Assembly (NCBI GenBank): GCA_052168315.1
Contig: JBQLZO010000050.1
Location: 1 to 64,000, forward strand
Length of the DNA stretch: 64,000 nucleotides
DNA from: JBQLZO01 sp052168315
Lineage (GTDB): Bacteria > Planctomycetota > Phycisphaerae > Phycisphaerales > UBA1924
Direction of reading: 5' to 3'
Shown: positions 18,280 to 27,169 of the stretch, piece by piece
Layout: every line of letters starts with the position of its first letter
How positions within the stretch are numbered: position 1 is the stretch's first letter
The notes under the pieces: model-generated
Told to the model about the DNA's origin: nothing
Database searches by the model: none
The model's input: only the letters and a program-made list of their open reading frames with translations
Translations under genes and position numbers: made by a program

Positions 18280-20121
18280 ATGCCCCCCCACGGCGCACCA
18301 CAGACCGAAGAACCCAGCCACTCCAAGCCGTTGGACTTCGTCCGCCAGCTCGTCACCGAAGAGATCGCCGCCGGGCGATGGGGCCCGCCCGGCGATGCCT
18401 CCGTCGTCCGCACCCGCTTCCCGCCCGAACCCAACGGCTTCCTCCACATCGGGCACGCCAAGTCCATCTGCCTGAACTTCGGGCTGGGCGAGGAGTTCGG
18501 CGGCGCGTGCAACCTGCGGTTCGACGACACCAACCCCGCCAAGGAAGAGCAGCGATTCGTCGACTCGATCATCCGCGATGTCCGCTGGCTGGGATACCGC
18601 TGGCCGGGCTCCACGGACGCCGATCCGTCCGCCGGCGTCCGATTCGCCTCCGACTACTTCGAGCGGATGTACGCGTGGGCCATCGCGCTGATCCGTGGCG
18701 GGCACGCCTTCGTGTGCGACCTCAACGCCGAGGAGATGCGCGCCCACCGGGGATCGCTCACCGAGCCCGGGCGCGAGAGCCCGCACCGCGCGCGATCCGT
18801 GCAGGAGAACCTCGACCTCTTCGAGCGCATGCGGACCGGCGAGTTCCCCGACGGCGCGAAGACGCTCCGCGCCAAGATCGACATGGCCTCGCCCAACATC
18901 GTCATGCGCGACCCCGTCATGTACCGCATCGTCAACAAGCACCACCACCGCACCGGCAACGCGTGGCACATCTACCCCTCCTACGACTGGGCCCACGGGC
19001 TGGAAGACTCCATCGAGGGCATCACCCACTCCCTCTGCACCCTCGAGTTCGAGATCAATCGCCCCCTCTACGACTGGTTCATCGATCGGATCAACGAGTG
19101 CGTCCCGAGCGATGAGCGCATCCACCACCCACAGCAGACCGAGTTCGCGCGACTCAACCCGACCTTTGTCATCACCTCGAAGCGCAAGCTCAAGCAGCTC
19201 GTCGACGAACGGCATGTCGACGGGTGGGATGACCCCCGCATGCCCACCATCTCCGGCATGCGCCGCCGCGGGTACACACCCGAGGCGATCCGCGCGTTCT
19301 GCAAGGGCGTCGGCGTCACCCGGTTCAACGCCACCCATGACTACGCCCTGCTCGAGAACGCCGTCCGCGAGGACCTGAACGCCAGGGCCCCGCGCCGCAT
19401 GGTCGTCATGGACCCCATCCGCATCGTCATCACCAACTGGGGCGAGCATGGAGACGAAGGCCGCACCGAGTGGATGGACGCGGTCAACAACCCCGAGGAC
19501 GCCTCGGCCGGGCTCCGCAAGGTGCCCTTCTCACGCACCCTTCTCATCGAACGCGACGACTTCATGGAGGATCCGCCCAAGAAGTTCTTCCGCCTCGCAC
19601 CCGGCGCGGAGGTCCGCCTCCGGTACGCCTACTGGATCACCTGCCACGAGGTCATCAAGGACCAGCACGGCGCCATCACCGAACTCCGGTGCACCTACGA
19701 CCCCCAGACCCGCGGCGGCGATGCCCCGCCGCCCGCCCCAGACGGCACCACCCGCAAGGTCAAGGGCACGCTGCACTGGGTCTCGGCCGACCACGCCGTG
19801 CCCATCACCGTGCGCGAGTACGACCGCCTTTTCGCCGCCGAGCGCCCGGACAAGGAGCCCAAGGACGCCCCGCCGGACTGGTCGTTCCTCCAGAATGTCA
19901 ATCCCGATTCGCTCCGCATCATCGACACGGCCCACGCCGAGCCGGCGCTGCTCGACGAGTCCACTCGCGACACCGAGCCGCGCTGGCCCGAAGCCATCCG
20001 CCGGTACCAGTTCGAGCGCTTGGGGTACTACGCCCTCGACGAAGAGTCCACCCAGGCCGCGCCGCGCCCCGTGTTCAACAGAACCGTCGCGCTCAAGGAT
20101 TCATGGACAAAGGCCAAGTAA
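18280..20121 (+). CDS. glnS: Glutamine--tRNA ligase
   Basis: 613 residues. Class I synthetase signatures are present: FPPEPNGFLHIGHAKS (HIGH at residues 56-59) and the KMSKS-equivalent VITSKRKL near residue 298. The order of catalytic domain, then anticodon-binding beta barrels, matches bacterial/eukaryotic GlnRS. It charges tRNA-Gln directly with glutamine in the cytoplasm, which makes the indirect GatCAB route dispensable for that tRNA. Features such as the DTNPAKEE segment and the length exclude GltX. The start is the first ATG; the first ~20 residues are not conserved, so a slightly later start is possible. Confidence 0.95.
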   Translation: MPPHGAPQTEEPSHSKPLDFVRQLVTEEIAAGRWGPPGDASVVRTRFPPEPNGFLHIGHAKSICLNFGLGEEFGGACNLRFDDTNPAKEEQRFVDSIIRDVRWLGYRWPGSTDADPSAGVRFASDYFERMYAWAIALIRGGHAFVCDLNAEEMRAHRGSLTEPGRESPHRARSVQENLDLFERMRTGEFPDGAKTLRAKIDMASPNIVMRDPVMYRIVNKHHHRTGNAWHIYPSYDWAHGLEDSIEGITHSLCTLEFEINRPLYDWFIDRINECVPSDERIHHPQQTEFARLNPTFVITSKRKLKQLVDERHVDGWDDPRMPTISGMRRRGYTPEAIRAFCKGVGVTRFNATHDYALLENAVREDLNARAPRRMVVMDPIRIVITNWGEHGDEGRTEWMDAVNNPEDASAGLRKVPFSRTLLIERDDFMEDPPKKFFRLAPGAEVRLRYAYWITCHEVIKDQHGAITELRCTYDPQTRGGDAPPPAPDGTTRKVKGTLHWVSADHAVPITVREYDRLFAAERPDKEPKDAPPDWSFLQNVNPDSLRIIDTAHAEPALLDESTRDTEPRWPEAIRRYQFERLGYYALDEESTQAAPRPVFNRTVALKDSWTKAK

Positions 20122-20295
20122 TCCCCACCCACGCGCCGTCCCAACGCCCGCACGCGCCGCCCCGTGCCCTCAACGCCCCGCTCCTCGCACCTCCAAATCC
20201 GCCAACCCCGCCCGTCCGCACACCCCGTCGCGCCCCGTCTACACTGTCCCCCCACGGGCGAGAGCCACCCCACGCCCCCGCCCGCCATCTCAATA

Positions 20296-20368
20296 GCCGC
20301 CATAGCTCAATTGGCAGAGCGCATGATTTGTAATCTTGAGGTTGCCGGTTCGACTCCGGCTGGCGGCT
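20296..20368 (+). tRNA. tRNA-Thr (anticodon TGT)
   Basis: Complete cloverleaf: acceptor GCCGCCA (20296-20302) pairs with TGGCGGC (20361-20367). The D-arm is AGCTC...GAGC, the T-arm GCCGG-TTCGACT-CCGGC. The anticodon loop is TTTGTAA with anticodon TGT. No CCA is encoded. The anticodon stem (CATGA with TCTTG) has a T-T mismatch at its middle pair, where related tRNAs usually have a T-A pair. Confidence 0.9.
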
Positions 20369-20557
20369 TTCACCGGCACTCCAATCCATCGGCCTTCCCC
20401 GTCGCACGGCAATCGCGGGATGAAGGCGCTGGCGTGTGGACAGCGCCGCGGCTGGACACAAGACCGCAGCGCCCCACGCCTTGACATGCGCAACGCGCAT
20501 CACACCCCATGTGCGGCCATCGCCCGCATCACCACACCCCAACCCCCCGCCGCCGGA

Positions 20558-22348
20558 TCACATCGACATCGTCATCAGGAACTCGGCGTTGGTCTTTGTC
20601 TTCTTCATCTTGCCCTTGAGCAGTTCCATCGCCTCGACCACATTCATGTCTGAGAGCACCTTGCGCAGCCGGTAGACCAGCTCCAGTTCCTTCGGGTCCA
20701 TGAGCAGTTCCTCGCGCCGGGTGCCCGAGGCGGCGATGTCGATCGCGGGGTAGATCCGCTTCTCGATCAGTTTGCGGTCCAGGTGCAGCTCGGAGTTGCC
20801 CGTGCCCTTGAACTCCTCGAAGATCACCTCGTCGGCCCGTGAGCCGGTGTCTACGAGCGCGGTGCCGAGGATCGTCAGCGACCCGCCGTTCTCGATCGCG
20901 CGGGCCGAGCCGAAGAACTTCTTGGGGCGGGTCAGCGCGTTGGAGTCGATGCCGCCGGACATGATCTTTCCCGAGGTCGGCTGGTTGGCGTTGTACGCGC
21001 GGGCCAGGCGGGTGATCGAGTCCAGCAGGATCACCACATGCTCGCCGAACTCCACATACCGCCGGGCCTTCTCCATGACCATCTCGGCGACCTGCACATG
21101 CCGCGCCGAGTCCTCATCGAAGGTCGAGGCGATCACCTCGACCTCATCGGCGGTGTTCCGCCGGAAGTCGGTGACCTCTTCCGGACGCTCGTCGATCAGC
21201 AGCACCAGGATCTTCGTTTCCGGATAGTTCGTCGAGATCGCCTGCGTGATCTTCTGCATCAGCACCGTCTTGCCCGTGCGGGGCGGGGCGACGATCAACG
21301 CCCGCTGCCCGCGCCCGATCGGCGCGACGAGATCCACGATGCGGGTCTCGATCGTCCCGGGGTCGATCTCAAGCACATACCGCTCGAACGGGTGCAGCGG
21401 GGTCAGGTCCTCGAAGATCGGGAGCTGCTTGATCGTCGACGGGTCCTGCCCATTGACCGCATCTACCGTGAGCAGCGCGAAGAACTTCTCCCCCTGCTTC
21501 GGCGGACGCACCGCCCCCTCGATCTCCATCCCCTTCCGCAGCCCGTACCGCCGGATGGTCGACGGCGAGACATAGATGTCATCGGGCCCGGCCAGGTACG
21601 AGAACTCAGGCGATCGGAGGAACCCGAATCCCTCCTTCGCGATCTCGAGAGTCCCGGAACCGAACATGACTTCCTGCTCTTCGCCCATCCTCTGGAGCAG
21701 CTGGAAGATCAGGTCGTGCCGGGGGAGCTGGTGAAAGTCCTCGAACCCGTGCTCGGTGGCGAACGCGTGCAGTTCATCGATGGGCATCCGCTGGAGGTCG
21801 CCCACCTTTGTCGACTCCGCCGCCGCCTTGGCGTACTCCTTCTCTGACAGTCGCTCGCGGATGCCCGCGGCGTCGCGTTCCAGATCGTTGTCCGAAGGGA
21901 GTTGGTGGGCCGCGACGGAAATCGAGGCCGAGCCGGACGGCATGCCCTTGCGGTTCTTCTTCTTGCGCTTCTTCGGCCCGCCCTGGGCGTGGTGCCCGGG
22001 GTGCCCGCCGCCGCCACCCGGCTGGCGGTGCTGATTGCGACCTGAGTGCCGGTTGTTGCGGTCCGGGCGGTCGCGGCGGTCCATGTAGTCATCCCGATCG
22101 CCGCGATCGGGGCGATCCGATCGCGCGGCTCTCTCCTCACGCTGCTCGCGCTGCGCACGGGACGAATCTTCGGAAGAAGTCGCCGCGCCGGGACCGGACT
22201 CGGTAGGTCCGTCGCCCTCGGACTTCCGCACGACGACGCGCTTGCGGACGACCTTCTTGCGCGGCTCGGCGGTCGCAGTGGACTGCTCCGCGCTCGAGTC
22301 CGAGGATGCGGAGGAGGAAGCAGACTTCTTGGTGGTTTTCTTCGCCAC
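20558..22348 (-). CDS. rho: Transcription termination factor Rho
   Basis: 596 residues, against 419 in E. coli. The C-terminal ~400 residues hold the full Rho: a cold-shock RNA-binding fold (GFGFLRSPEFSYLAGPDDIYVSPS), Walker A (APPRTGKT, near residue 355), Walker B (VVILLDSITRLARAYN), the Q-loop and R-loop region (SGGIDSNAL). The extra ~170 N-terminal residues are Lys/Arg/Ser/Gly-rich and disordered, as in other high-GC phyla, where they add RNA binding. Rho is the ATP-driven hexameric helicase that ends transcription. The gene is monocistronic in appearance. Confidence 0.96.
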   Translation of the reverse strand: MAKKTTKKSASSSASSDSSAEQSTATAEPRKKVVRKRVVVRKSEGDGPTESGPGAATSSEDSSRAQREQREERAARSDRPDRGDRDDYMDRRDRPDRNNRHSGRNQHRQPGGGGGHPGHHAQGGPKKRKKKNRKGMPSGSASISVAAHQLPSDNDLERDAAGIRERLSEKEYAKAAAESTKVGDLQRMPIDELHAFATEHGFEDFHQLPRHDLIFQLLQRMGEEQEVMFGSGTLEIAKEGFGFLRSPEFSYLAGPDDIYVSPSTIRRYGLRKGMEIEGAVRPPKQGEKFFALLTVDAVNGQDPSTIKQLPIFEDLTPLHPFERYVLEIDPGTIETRIVDLVAPIGRGQRALIVAPPRTGKTVLMQKITQAISTNYPETKILVLLIDERPEEVTDFRRNTADEVEVIASTFDEDSARHVQVAEMVMEKARRYVEFGEHVVILLDSITRLARAYNANQPTSGKIMSGGIDSNALTRPKKFFGSARAIENGGSLTILGTALVDTGSRADEVIFEEFKGTGNSELHLDRKLIEKRIYPAIDIAASGTRREELLMDPKELELVYRLRKVLSDMNVVEAMELLKGKMKKTKTNAEFLMTMSM

Positions 22349-22698
22349 GATGTGCCTCGTGTGGTCTGGGAGAATGTGGTCTGGCCGGCTCGCTGATCGA
22401 GCGTGGCGCCCGCTGCCCGCGTTCGGCGCGGCGGAGGGTCAGGTGATTGGGTGGTTGGGATCGCCGTGCGTGTGTGGCATTCGGCTGCGTGGGTTCCGGC
22501 CCGTCGCCCGATCGATCTGTACCGATGGGCTGTGCGAGGCGGCTGGTCGCGCATTCGGGTCGCACTCCGGCGACGAAGGCGGGGGGCGTTCGTGCCGTGG
22601 CGCGGGAGCCGGGAGTCGCGGATGGAGTGGATCCCGGGACCGCTGCAACGCTCCCGGGCTCCGGCATGATAGACGATGGCGAGCCCGCCCGCCAGCGG
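22349..22698. other. Intergenic region upstream of rho
   Basis: This holds the rho 5' leader and promoter area (minus strand) and the 3' flank of the DoxX-like gene. I see no gene or recognised RNA family in it. Rho leaders are often autoregulated, but no specific signal can be read here. Confidence 0.4.
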
Positions 22699-23211
22699 TC
22701 ATCCGGGCGAGTCAACACCCTTCCCGGCCGCCCCATCCGACCCGGCTTCCGGACACTCGCTCATCCCATCCTCCCGCACCACGGCCCCGATGACCATCCC
22801 CGCCGAAAACAGGAAGAAATCCTTGATCAGGTACTGCCCCTGGGGAGTCGGTACGAACGGGATGTGCTCGAAGCAGACCTCGTGCTTGAGCACCAGCGCC
22901 AGCAGCGTGCCCGGGAGCCGGATGAGCATCAGCAGCAGCGCCAGCCGCACCAGCGGCGTCGCCAGCAGGCACACACCGATCGCGGCCTCCCACCAGCCCA
23001 GCACCTGGACCATCGCCGATGGATCCCCGAAGTAGATTGTGTCGGCCAGCAAAGAGGAGCCCGTCTTCTGGCCGAACTGCTTCAGCAGCCCCATCCAGAG
23101 GAAGAACAGACCGAGCGACCATCGGTGCAGCGGGTGCCCAAAGCGGTGCATGAACCGCGCGATCCCCGCATCCAACCGGTCGAACCGCCCCGATCGCCTC
23201 GTGTGTTCCAT
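22699..23211 (-). CDS. DoxX/DUF417-like integral membrane protein
   Basis: 170 residues with about four hydrophobic helices (starts near residues 22, 65, 85 and 130). The pattern WSLGLFFLWMGLLKQFG...SLL and EAAIGVCLL fits the DoxX/DUF417-like membrane superfamily. Its biochemical role is not established from sequence. The start at 23211 has GGGGAG seven bases upstream; an in-frame GTG at 23283 that overlaps the preceding gene's stop would add 24 non-hydrophobic residues. It probably shares a transcript with the acyl-CoA synthetase gene upstream. Confidence 0.7.
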   Translation of the reverse strand: MEHTRRSGRFDRLDAGIARFMHRFGHPLHRWSLGLFFLWMGLLKQFGQKTGSSLLADTIYFGDPSAMVQVLGWWEAAIGVCLLATPLVRLALLLMLIRLPGTLLALVLKHEVCFEHIPFVPTPQGQYLIKDFFLFSAGMVIGAVVREDGMSECPEAGSDGAAGKGVDSPG

Positions 23212-23279
23212 GTCACGCTCCCCGGAAATCCCGCATCGCGCCCCCCACCGAACGCGCCGCACGCCCGGGCCGATCCCCA

Positions 23280-24764
23280 TCACTGGGTTTCCGCATCGTC
23301 GGTCACAAACTTGCCCAGATTCTTCCTCATGATCTTGCCGGTCGGGTTGCGCGGGAGCTCATCGACGACCCGGATCTCCCTGGGCACCTTGTACCCCGCC
23401 AGCCGTTCGCGACACCAGCTCCGCAACGCCGACTCGTTGAACTCCTTGCCCTCTTCCAGCTCTATGAAGGCCCAAGGCAGCTCCCCGCGCACATCATCGT
23501 GCACGCCGATCACCCCCGAAGCACGAACGGTCTCGTGGGCGTTGAGCACCTCCTCGATCTCCCGGGGGAACACATTCTCCCCGCCCACGATCATCATCTC
23601 CTTGATGCGCCCCGTGATCGAGAGCCGTCCCTGCTCATCCTCGCGACCCATGTCGCCGGTGCGGAAGTACCCCTCCTCATCGAACACCTCGGCGGTCATA
23701 CCCGGAAGCTTGTAGTACCCCTTCATGATGTTCGGCCCCCTCAGCCGCACCTCCCCCTCGCCGCCCCGCGGCACCCGGTGCCCGTTCTCAGGATCGGCGA
23801 TCTTGACCTCCACCTCGGGCAGCGCCCGTCCGACGGTCCCCCGCTCGTACACCTCGGGCATGAGCACATGGGTCACCGGCGAGGTCTCGGTCAGCCCGTA
23901 CCCCTCGCAGATCAGCACGCCGAACCGCTCCTCGAATTCCTCCGCGACGGATCTGGGCAGCGGCTCGCCGCCCGAGATCGGGAACCGGATGGACTCGAAG
24001 TCCTCCCCCGCGGCCGACTTGGCCCGCAGCAGCGCGCTGTACATCGACGGGATCCCGATGAACGCCGTGGGGCGATGCTCGCGCATCAACTGCAGGATCT
24101 TCGTCGGCACGAACCGCGCGGTGAAGACGGTCGTGCATCCCACGACCAGCGGGAGCATCGTGAGCACCGTGAATCCGAAGCTGTGGAACTGCGGGAGCAC
24201 GCCCAGCAGCGTGTCGTCCTTCGTGAACCGAACCCCGCGCACGCACTGCCGGATGTTCGACTCGATGTTCCGGTGCGTCAGCATCACCCCCTTGGGCTTG
24301 CCGGTCGTGCCCGAGGTGTACAGCAGCACGCCCAGGTCATCCGGCCCGGACCTGGCCGGCCAGAACAGATCGGGCACGCCCTTGAAGTTCAGATCCTCGA
24401 GCAGCGTGATCGTGCCGCAGCGCGGTGTGTGCCCGATGAAATCGAGCATCGGCCGGGCCGTGAAGATGATGTCGGTCTCGCAATCGTCGATCACATACTG
24501 CAGCTCATCCTTGCCCAGCAGGTAGTTCAGCGGCACGAAGGTGCGCCCGAGCATCCACGCCGCCAAGGCGACCGCTGCGGCCGCGCCGCTGGTTGGCAGC
24601 ATCGCGGCCACGGTGTGCGACGACGATCGCTCGCGGATGTGCTCGGCGATGTGGAACGCCGCGACCAGCAGCGTCAGGCCCTTCCACTCGCGCCGATCGT
24701 CGATGAAAAAGGTGTGGGTCGGCCGGCGAAGGCACGATGTGATGACCCGCCACTGGAGGCTCAT
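23280..24764 (-). CDS. Long-chain acyl-CoA synthetase / AMP-binding ligase
   Basis: 494 residues, full length for the ANL superfamily. The ATP/AMP-binding P-loop YTSGTTGKPKGVMLTH is near residue 148, with the adenylation motif EGYGLTETSPV (~287), the hinge TGDMG...GRIKEMMIVGGENVFP (~370-400) and the C-terminal catalytic lysine in NPTGKIMRK. It activates a carboxylic acid as an acyl-adenylate and transfers it to CoA, most likely a fatty acid. AAAGGA precedes the ATG. It is followed by the DoxX-like gene. The exact acid is inferred. Confidence 0.88.
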   Translation of the reverse strand: MSLQWRVITSCLRRPTHTFFIDDRREWKGLTLLVAAFHIAEHIRERSSSHTVAAMLPTSGAAAAVALAAWMLGRTFVPLNYLLGKDELQYVIDDCETDIIFTARPMLDFIGHTPRCGTITLLEDLNFKGVPDLFWPARSGPDDLGVLLYTSGTTGKPKGVMLTHRNIESNIRQCVRGVRFTKDDTLLGVLPQFHSFGFTVLTMLPLVVGCTTVFTARFVPTKILQLMREHRPTAFIGIPSMYSALLRAKSAAGEDFESIRFPISGGEPLPRSVAEEFEERFGVLICEGYGLTETSPVTHVLMPEVYERGTVGRALPEVEVKIADPENGHRVPRGGEGEVRLRGPNIMKGYYKLPGMTAEVFDEEGYFRTGDMGREDEQGRLSITGRIKEMMIVGGENVFPREIEEVLNAHETVRASGVIGVHDDVRGELPWAFIELEEGKEFNESALRSWCRERLAGYKVPREIRVVDELPRNPTGKIMRKNLGKFVTDDAETQ

Positions 24765-24928
24765 CGGTGCAGGTCCTTTCTCAGAACGGGCGTGGTTCCG
24801 TCAAGCGGGCAGGATGGTACCGCGAACGCTCCACCGGGTCGGCGCGGGTTGCCCGCCCCGGGTATGGTGAGAACGATCCGGGCGCTGGAGCGACCGGGTA
24901 TCCAGCGATCGGAACGGAGGCCGTTCTC

Positions 24929-25771
24929 GTGAAGTGGCTCAGTGATGCGGTGATTCGACGCCAGGCCTTGGGCGCGTGCCTCTGTGCCGCCGCGCTCGCA
25001 CTCAGCGGATGCGCGAGCGATCGACGAGCCGGCGCCCGCGCGGCGTACGACGCGGGCAACTACCGCGACGCCTACTACCAGGCCCTCGCGGAAGAACGCG
25101 CACGCGGGAGCGCCCAGGCACAGACCGAGGGCGCGCTCACCGCCGGCCTTTCCGCCTACGCCCTCGCGCAGGATGCCGAGAACGAGCCGGAACGCGAGCG
25201 ATGGCTGGACGCGTCCGCGAACTCTTTGCAGCCGCTGGTGGACCATCCGGACCCCACCGTGTCCGGCAGGGCGTGCGCGACACTTGGGCTCGGGGAAGCG
25301 CTCAAGGGCAATTTCTCCCGCTCGGCCAATCTGCTCGACCGGGCCGCGGTGAATCTCGAAGCCGACGAAGGCGCCCGCGCGGCACTGCACGCCGGCCTGT
25401 CGTACGACCTCGCGGGAAGCGATGCCGCCGCCCGGCGGTCGTACCAGGCGGCCCTGGCCAAGGCTCAGGATCCGGCCCTGCGCGCCGCCATCCAGTCGCG
25501 CATGTCCGGCACCGCAGCCGCCGCGGGGTACACCATCCAGATCGGCGCGTTCGCGAGCGAGCCCAACGCGCGCCGCGCCGCAGCGGATGCCGAGCGAAAG
25601 GCCGCCGCCGCGGGCCTCCAACTCGGCTCCGCAGAGGTGGTCTCAGGGCCCGGACCCTCCGGGCGAACGCTGCACCGGGTCCGGATCGGCAGCTTCCCCT
25701 CCCGCCAGGAGGCTCTGGCCGCACGCCTTCGCTTCGCCCCGGCCGCAGCAGTCACCGGCGTAGGACGCTGA
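24929..25771 (+). CDS. SPOR-domain lipoprotein
   Basis: 280 residues from a GTG at 24929, preceded by CGGAGG. The signal peptide ends in a lipobox (LSGC, Cys28). The middle (35-190) is an Ala-rich helical repeat region of TPR/Sel1 flavour, with YRDAYYQALAEE and YDLAGSDAAARRSYQAALAKA units. The C-terminal ~75 residues are a SPOR domain (YTIQIGAF...LHRVRIGSFPSRQEA), which binds glycan strands of peptidoglycan stripped of stem peptides. A lipid-anchored envelope protein that recognises septal peptidoglycan is the likely role. An upstream in-frame start at 24767 adds residues without a signal peptide. Confidence 0.82.
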   Translation: MKWLSDAVIRRQALGACLCAAALALSGCASDRRAGARAAYDAGNYRDAYYQALAEERARGSAQAQTEGALTAGLSAYALAQDAENEPERERWLDASANSLQPLVDHPDPTVSGRACATLGLGEALKGNFSRSANLLDRAAVNLEADEGARAALHAGLSYDLAGSDAAARRSYQAALAKAQDPALRAAIQSRMSGTAAAAGYTIQIGAFASEPNARRAAADAERKAAAAGLQLGSAEVVSGPGPSGRTLHRVRIGSFPSRQEALAARLRFAPAAAVTGVGR

Positions 25772-25990
25772 CCCCACGACGGACACACGCCGGTTCCCGC
25801 GTCCGAGATCACGAAATGACACGCCCGCCCCGCCATTCTCCCGTGAGAAGGCAGCGGCATCAGCGGACGCTGTTCGCCCCGCGGTCGCTGCCCGGTGGAT
25901 CCTGGCGGATCCGCCCACGCGGCGGACGCCCGATGGATGGGCACGACACCACTGTCGCCAGACGGGGCCTCAGCGAAAGGAGCGGACGGG

Positions 25991-26788
25991 ATGCTGACAG
26001 TCCGAATGAGCCGCATCGCGGCGGGAATCATGATCGCCAGCGCCCTCGCCGGCGTGGCCCGGAGCGCGTACATCATTGAGATCGACATCGACGGGCTCGA
26101 CGATGGTGCCATTGTCTACAACCCCGACTTCTCGTTCGGGGGCGATACGACCACTGCATCGTCGTCCATCGCGTGCCTCGCGTACGGGATGACCGGCGGC
26201 GACAGCATCTTCGGGGGCAACGGGACGGCGTTCCCGGATCACTACTCGTACCGGTACTCGCCGTTCGGGCAGCCCGACAACATCGCGATCCCAGCGGGCA
26301 CGCCGCTCGGCCAGGGCAACACCGCCACCGGCGCACCCGGCGGGGTCGCTGGCGTCTACAGGGTCTACGCCGCATGGCCGTTCACACAGACCGTCAGCGG
26401 AGGTCCGGTCCAGTACACGGTGGCCACGCCCGGGGACCTGTTCCAAGTGTCGATCGATCAGAACAACCAAGGCGATGAGTGGGTGCTGCTCGGTGAGATC
26501 ACCTACGCCGGTGGACACATCGTCGTGACGCAACGAGCCGGGACCAACACATTCGTCTCGATGCGCAGCGCGGGCGTCCTGTTCGAGCGCGTCGGGCTGG
26601 CACCGCTCTGCCCGCCGGACCTGGACGCCGATAACACCGTGGATTCGGATGACCTCGCGATCCTGCTGGGCGCCTTTGGATGCGTCGCCCCCGGCTGCCC
26701 AGGCGACATCGATCAGGATGGCGATGTGGACTCGGACGACCTCGGAATCCTGCTCAGCGCGTTCGGCACCAATTGCCAGCCCGTCTGA
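25991..26788 (+). CDS. Secreted protein with dockerin-like EF-hand tail
   Basis: 265 residues. A signal peptide (residues 1-26, ARSA-like end) is followed by a beta-sandwich-like domain of unknown type. It ends in two calcium-binding repeats (DLDADNTVDSDDLAILLGAFG and the like) separated by a short linker. Each has the DxDxDGxxDxDD loop of type I dockerins, and the pair is probably a cell-surface or complex attachment tag. The start follows GAAAGGAG; an ATG five codons later is possible. No enzymatic motif is visible. Five other genes in this window share the tail. Confidence 0.75.
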   Translation: MLTVRMSRIAAGIMIASALAGVARSAYIIEIDIDGLDDGAIVYNPDFSFGGDTTTASSSIACLAYGMTGGDSIFGGNGTAFPDHYSYRYSPFGQPDNIAIPAGTPLGQGNTATGAPGGVAGVYRVYAAWPFTQTVSGGPVQYTVATPGDLFQVSIDQNNQGDEWVLLGEITYAGGHIVVTQRAGTNTFVSMRSAGVLFERVGLAPLCPPDLDADNTVDSDDLAILLGAFGCVAPGCPGDIDQDGDVDSDDLGILLSAFGTNCQPV

Positions 26789-26864
26789 GGTGATACCGAC
26801 GCGGGCTCCCCAGTGGACGCCACGCCGCCTGTGGAACCGCCGGCTCGATCCCCCAAAACGACAT

Positions 26865-26890
26865 CCGGCCTCCCCAGAGGGGGAGGCCGG
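26865..26890 (-). terminator. Terminator for tRNA-Gly
   Basis: Eleven-pair perfect stem (26865-26875 with 26880-26890), four-base loop. Read on the minus strand it is followed by a T-run (ATGTCGTTTT), so it ends the tRNA transcript; it also lies downstream of the convergent plus-strand gene. Confidence 0.75.
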
Positions 26891-26902
26891 TGTGCATTCG
26901 GA

Positions 26903-26974
26903 AGCGGGTGATCGGATTCGAACCGACGACATTCACGTTGGCAACGTGACGCTCTACCACTGAGCTACACCCGC
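26903..26974 (-). tRNA. tRNA-Gly (anticodon GCC)
   Basis: On the minus strand: acceptor GCGGGTG pairs with CACCCGC. The D-arm is AGCTC...GAGC, the anticodon loop TTGCCAA (GCC) on a CACG-containing stem, and the T-arm carries GGTTCGAATCC. The discriminator is T and no CCA is encoded. Confidence 0.95.
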
Positions 26975-27169
26975 GGTTGATCCGCAGAACCCGCTACGGT
27001 GCCTGCTCGGCTCGGCCTGCCACAGGGGCATCACGAACGCGAACCGGACCGGGCAGCGGGTCCCCGGATTGGGTCGAACAATGTAGCCCCGCTCCAAGGG
27101 AGTGTCAACGAATTGGACCCGGATGGTGGAACCCCCGGGACGAATTCGCCGCAACCCCCGTCACCCCGG

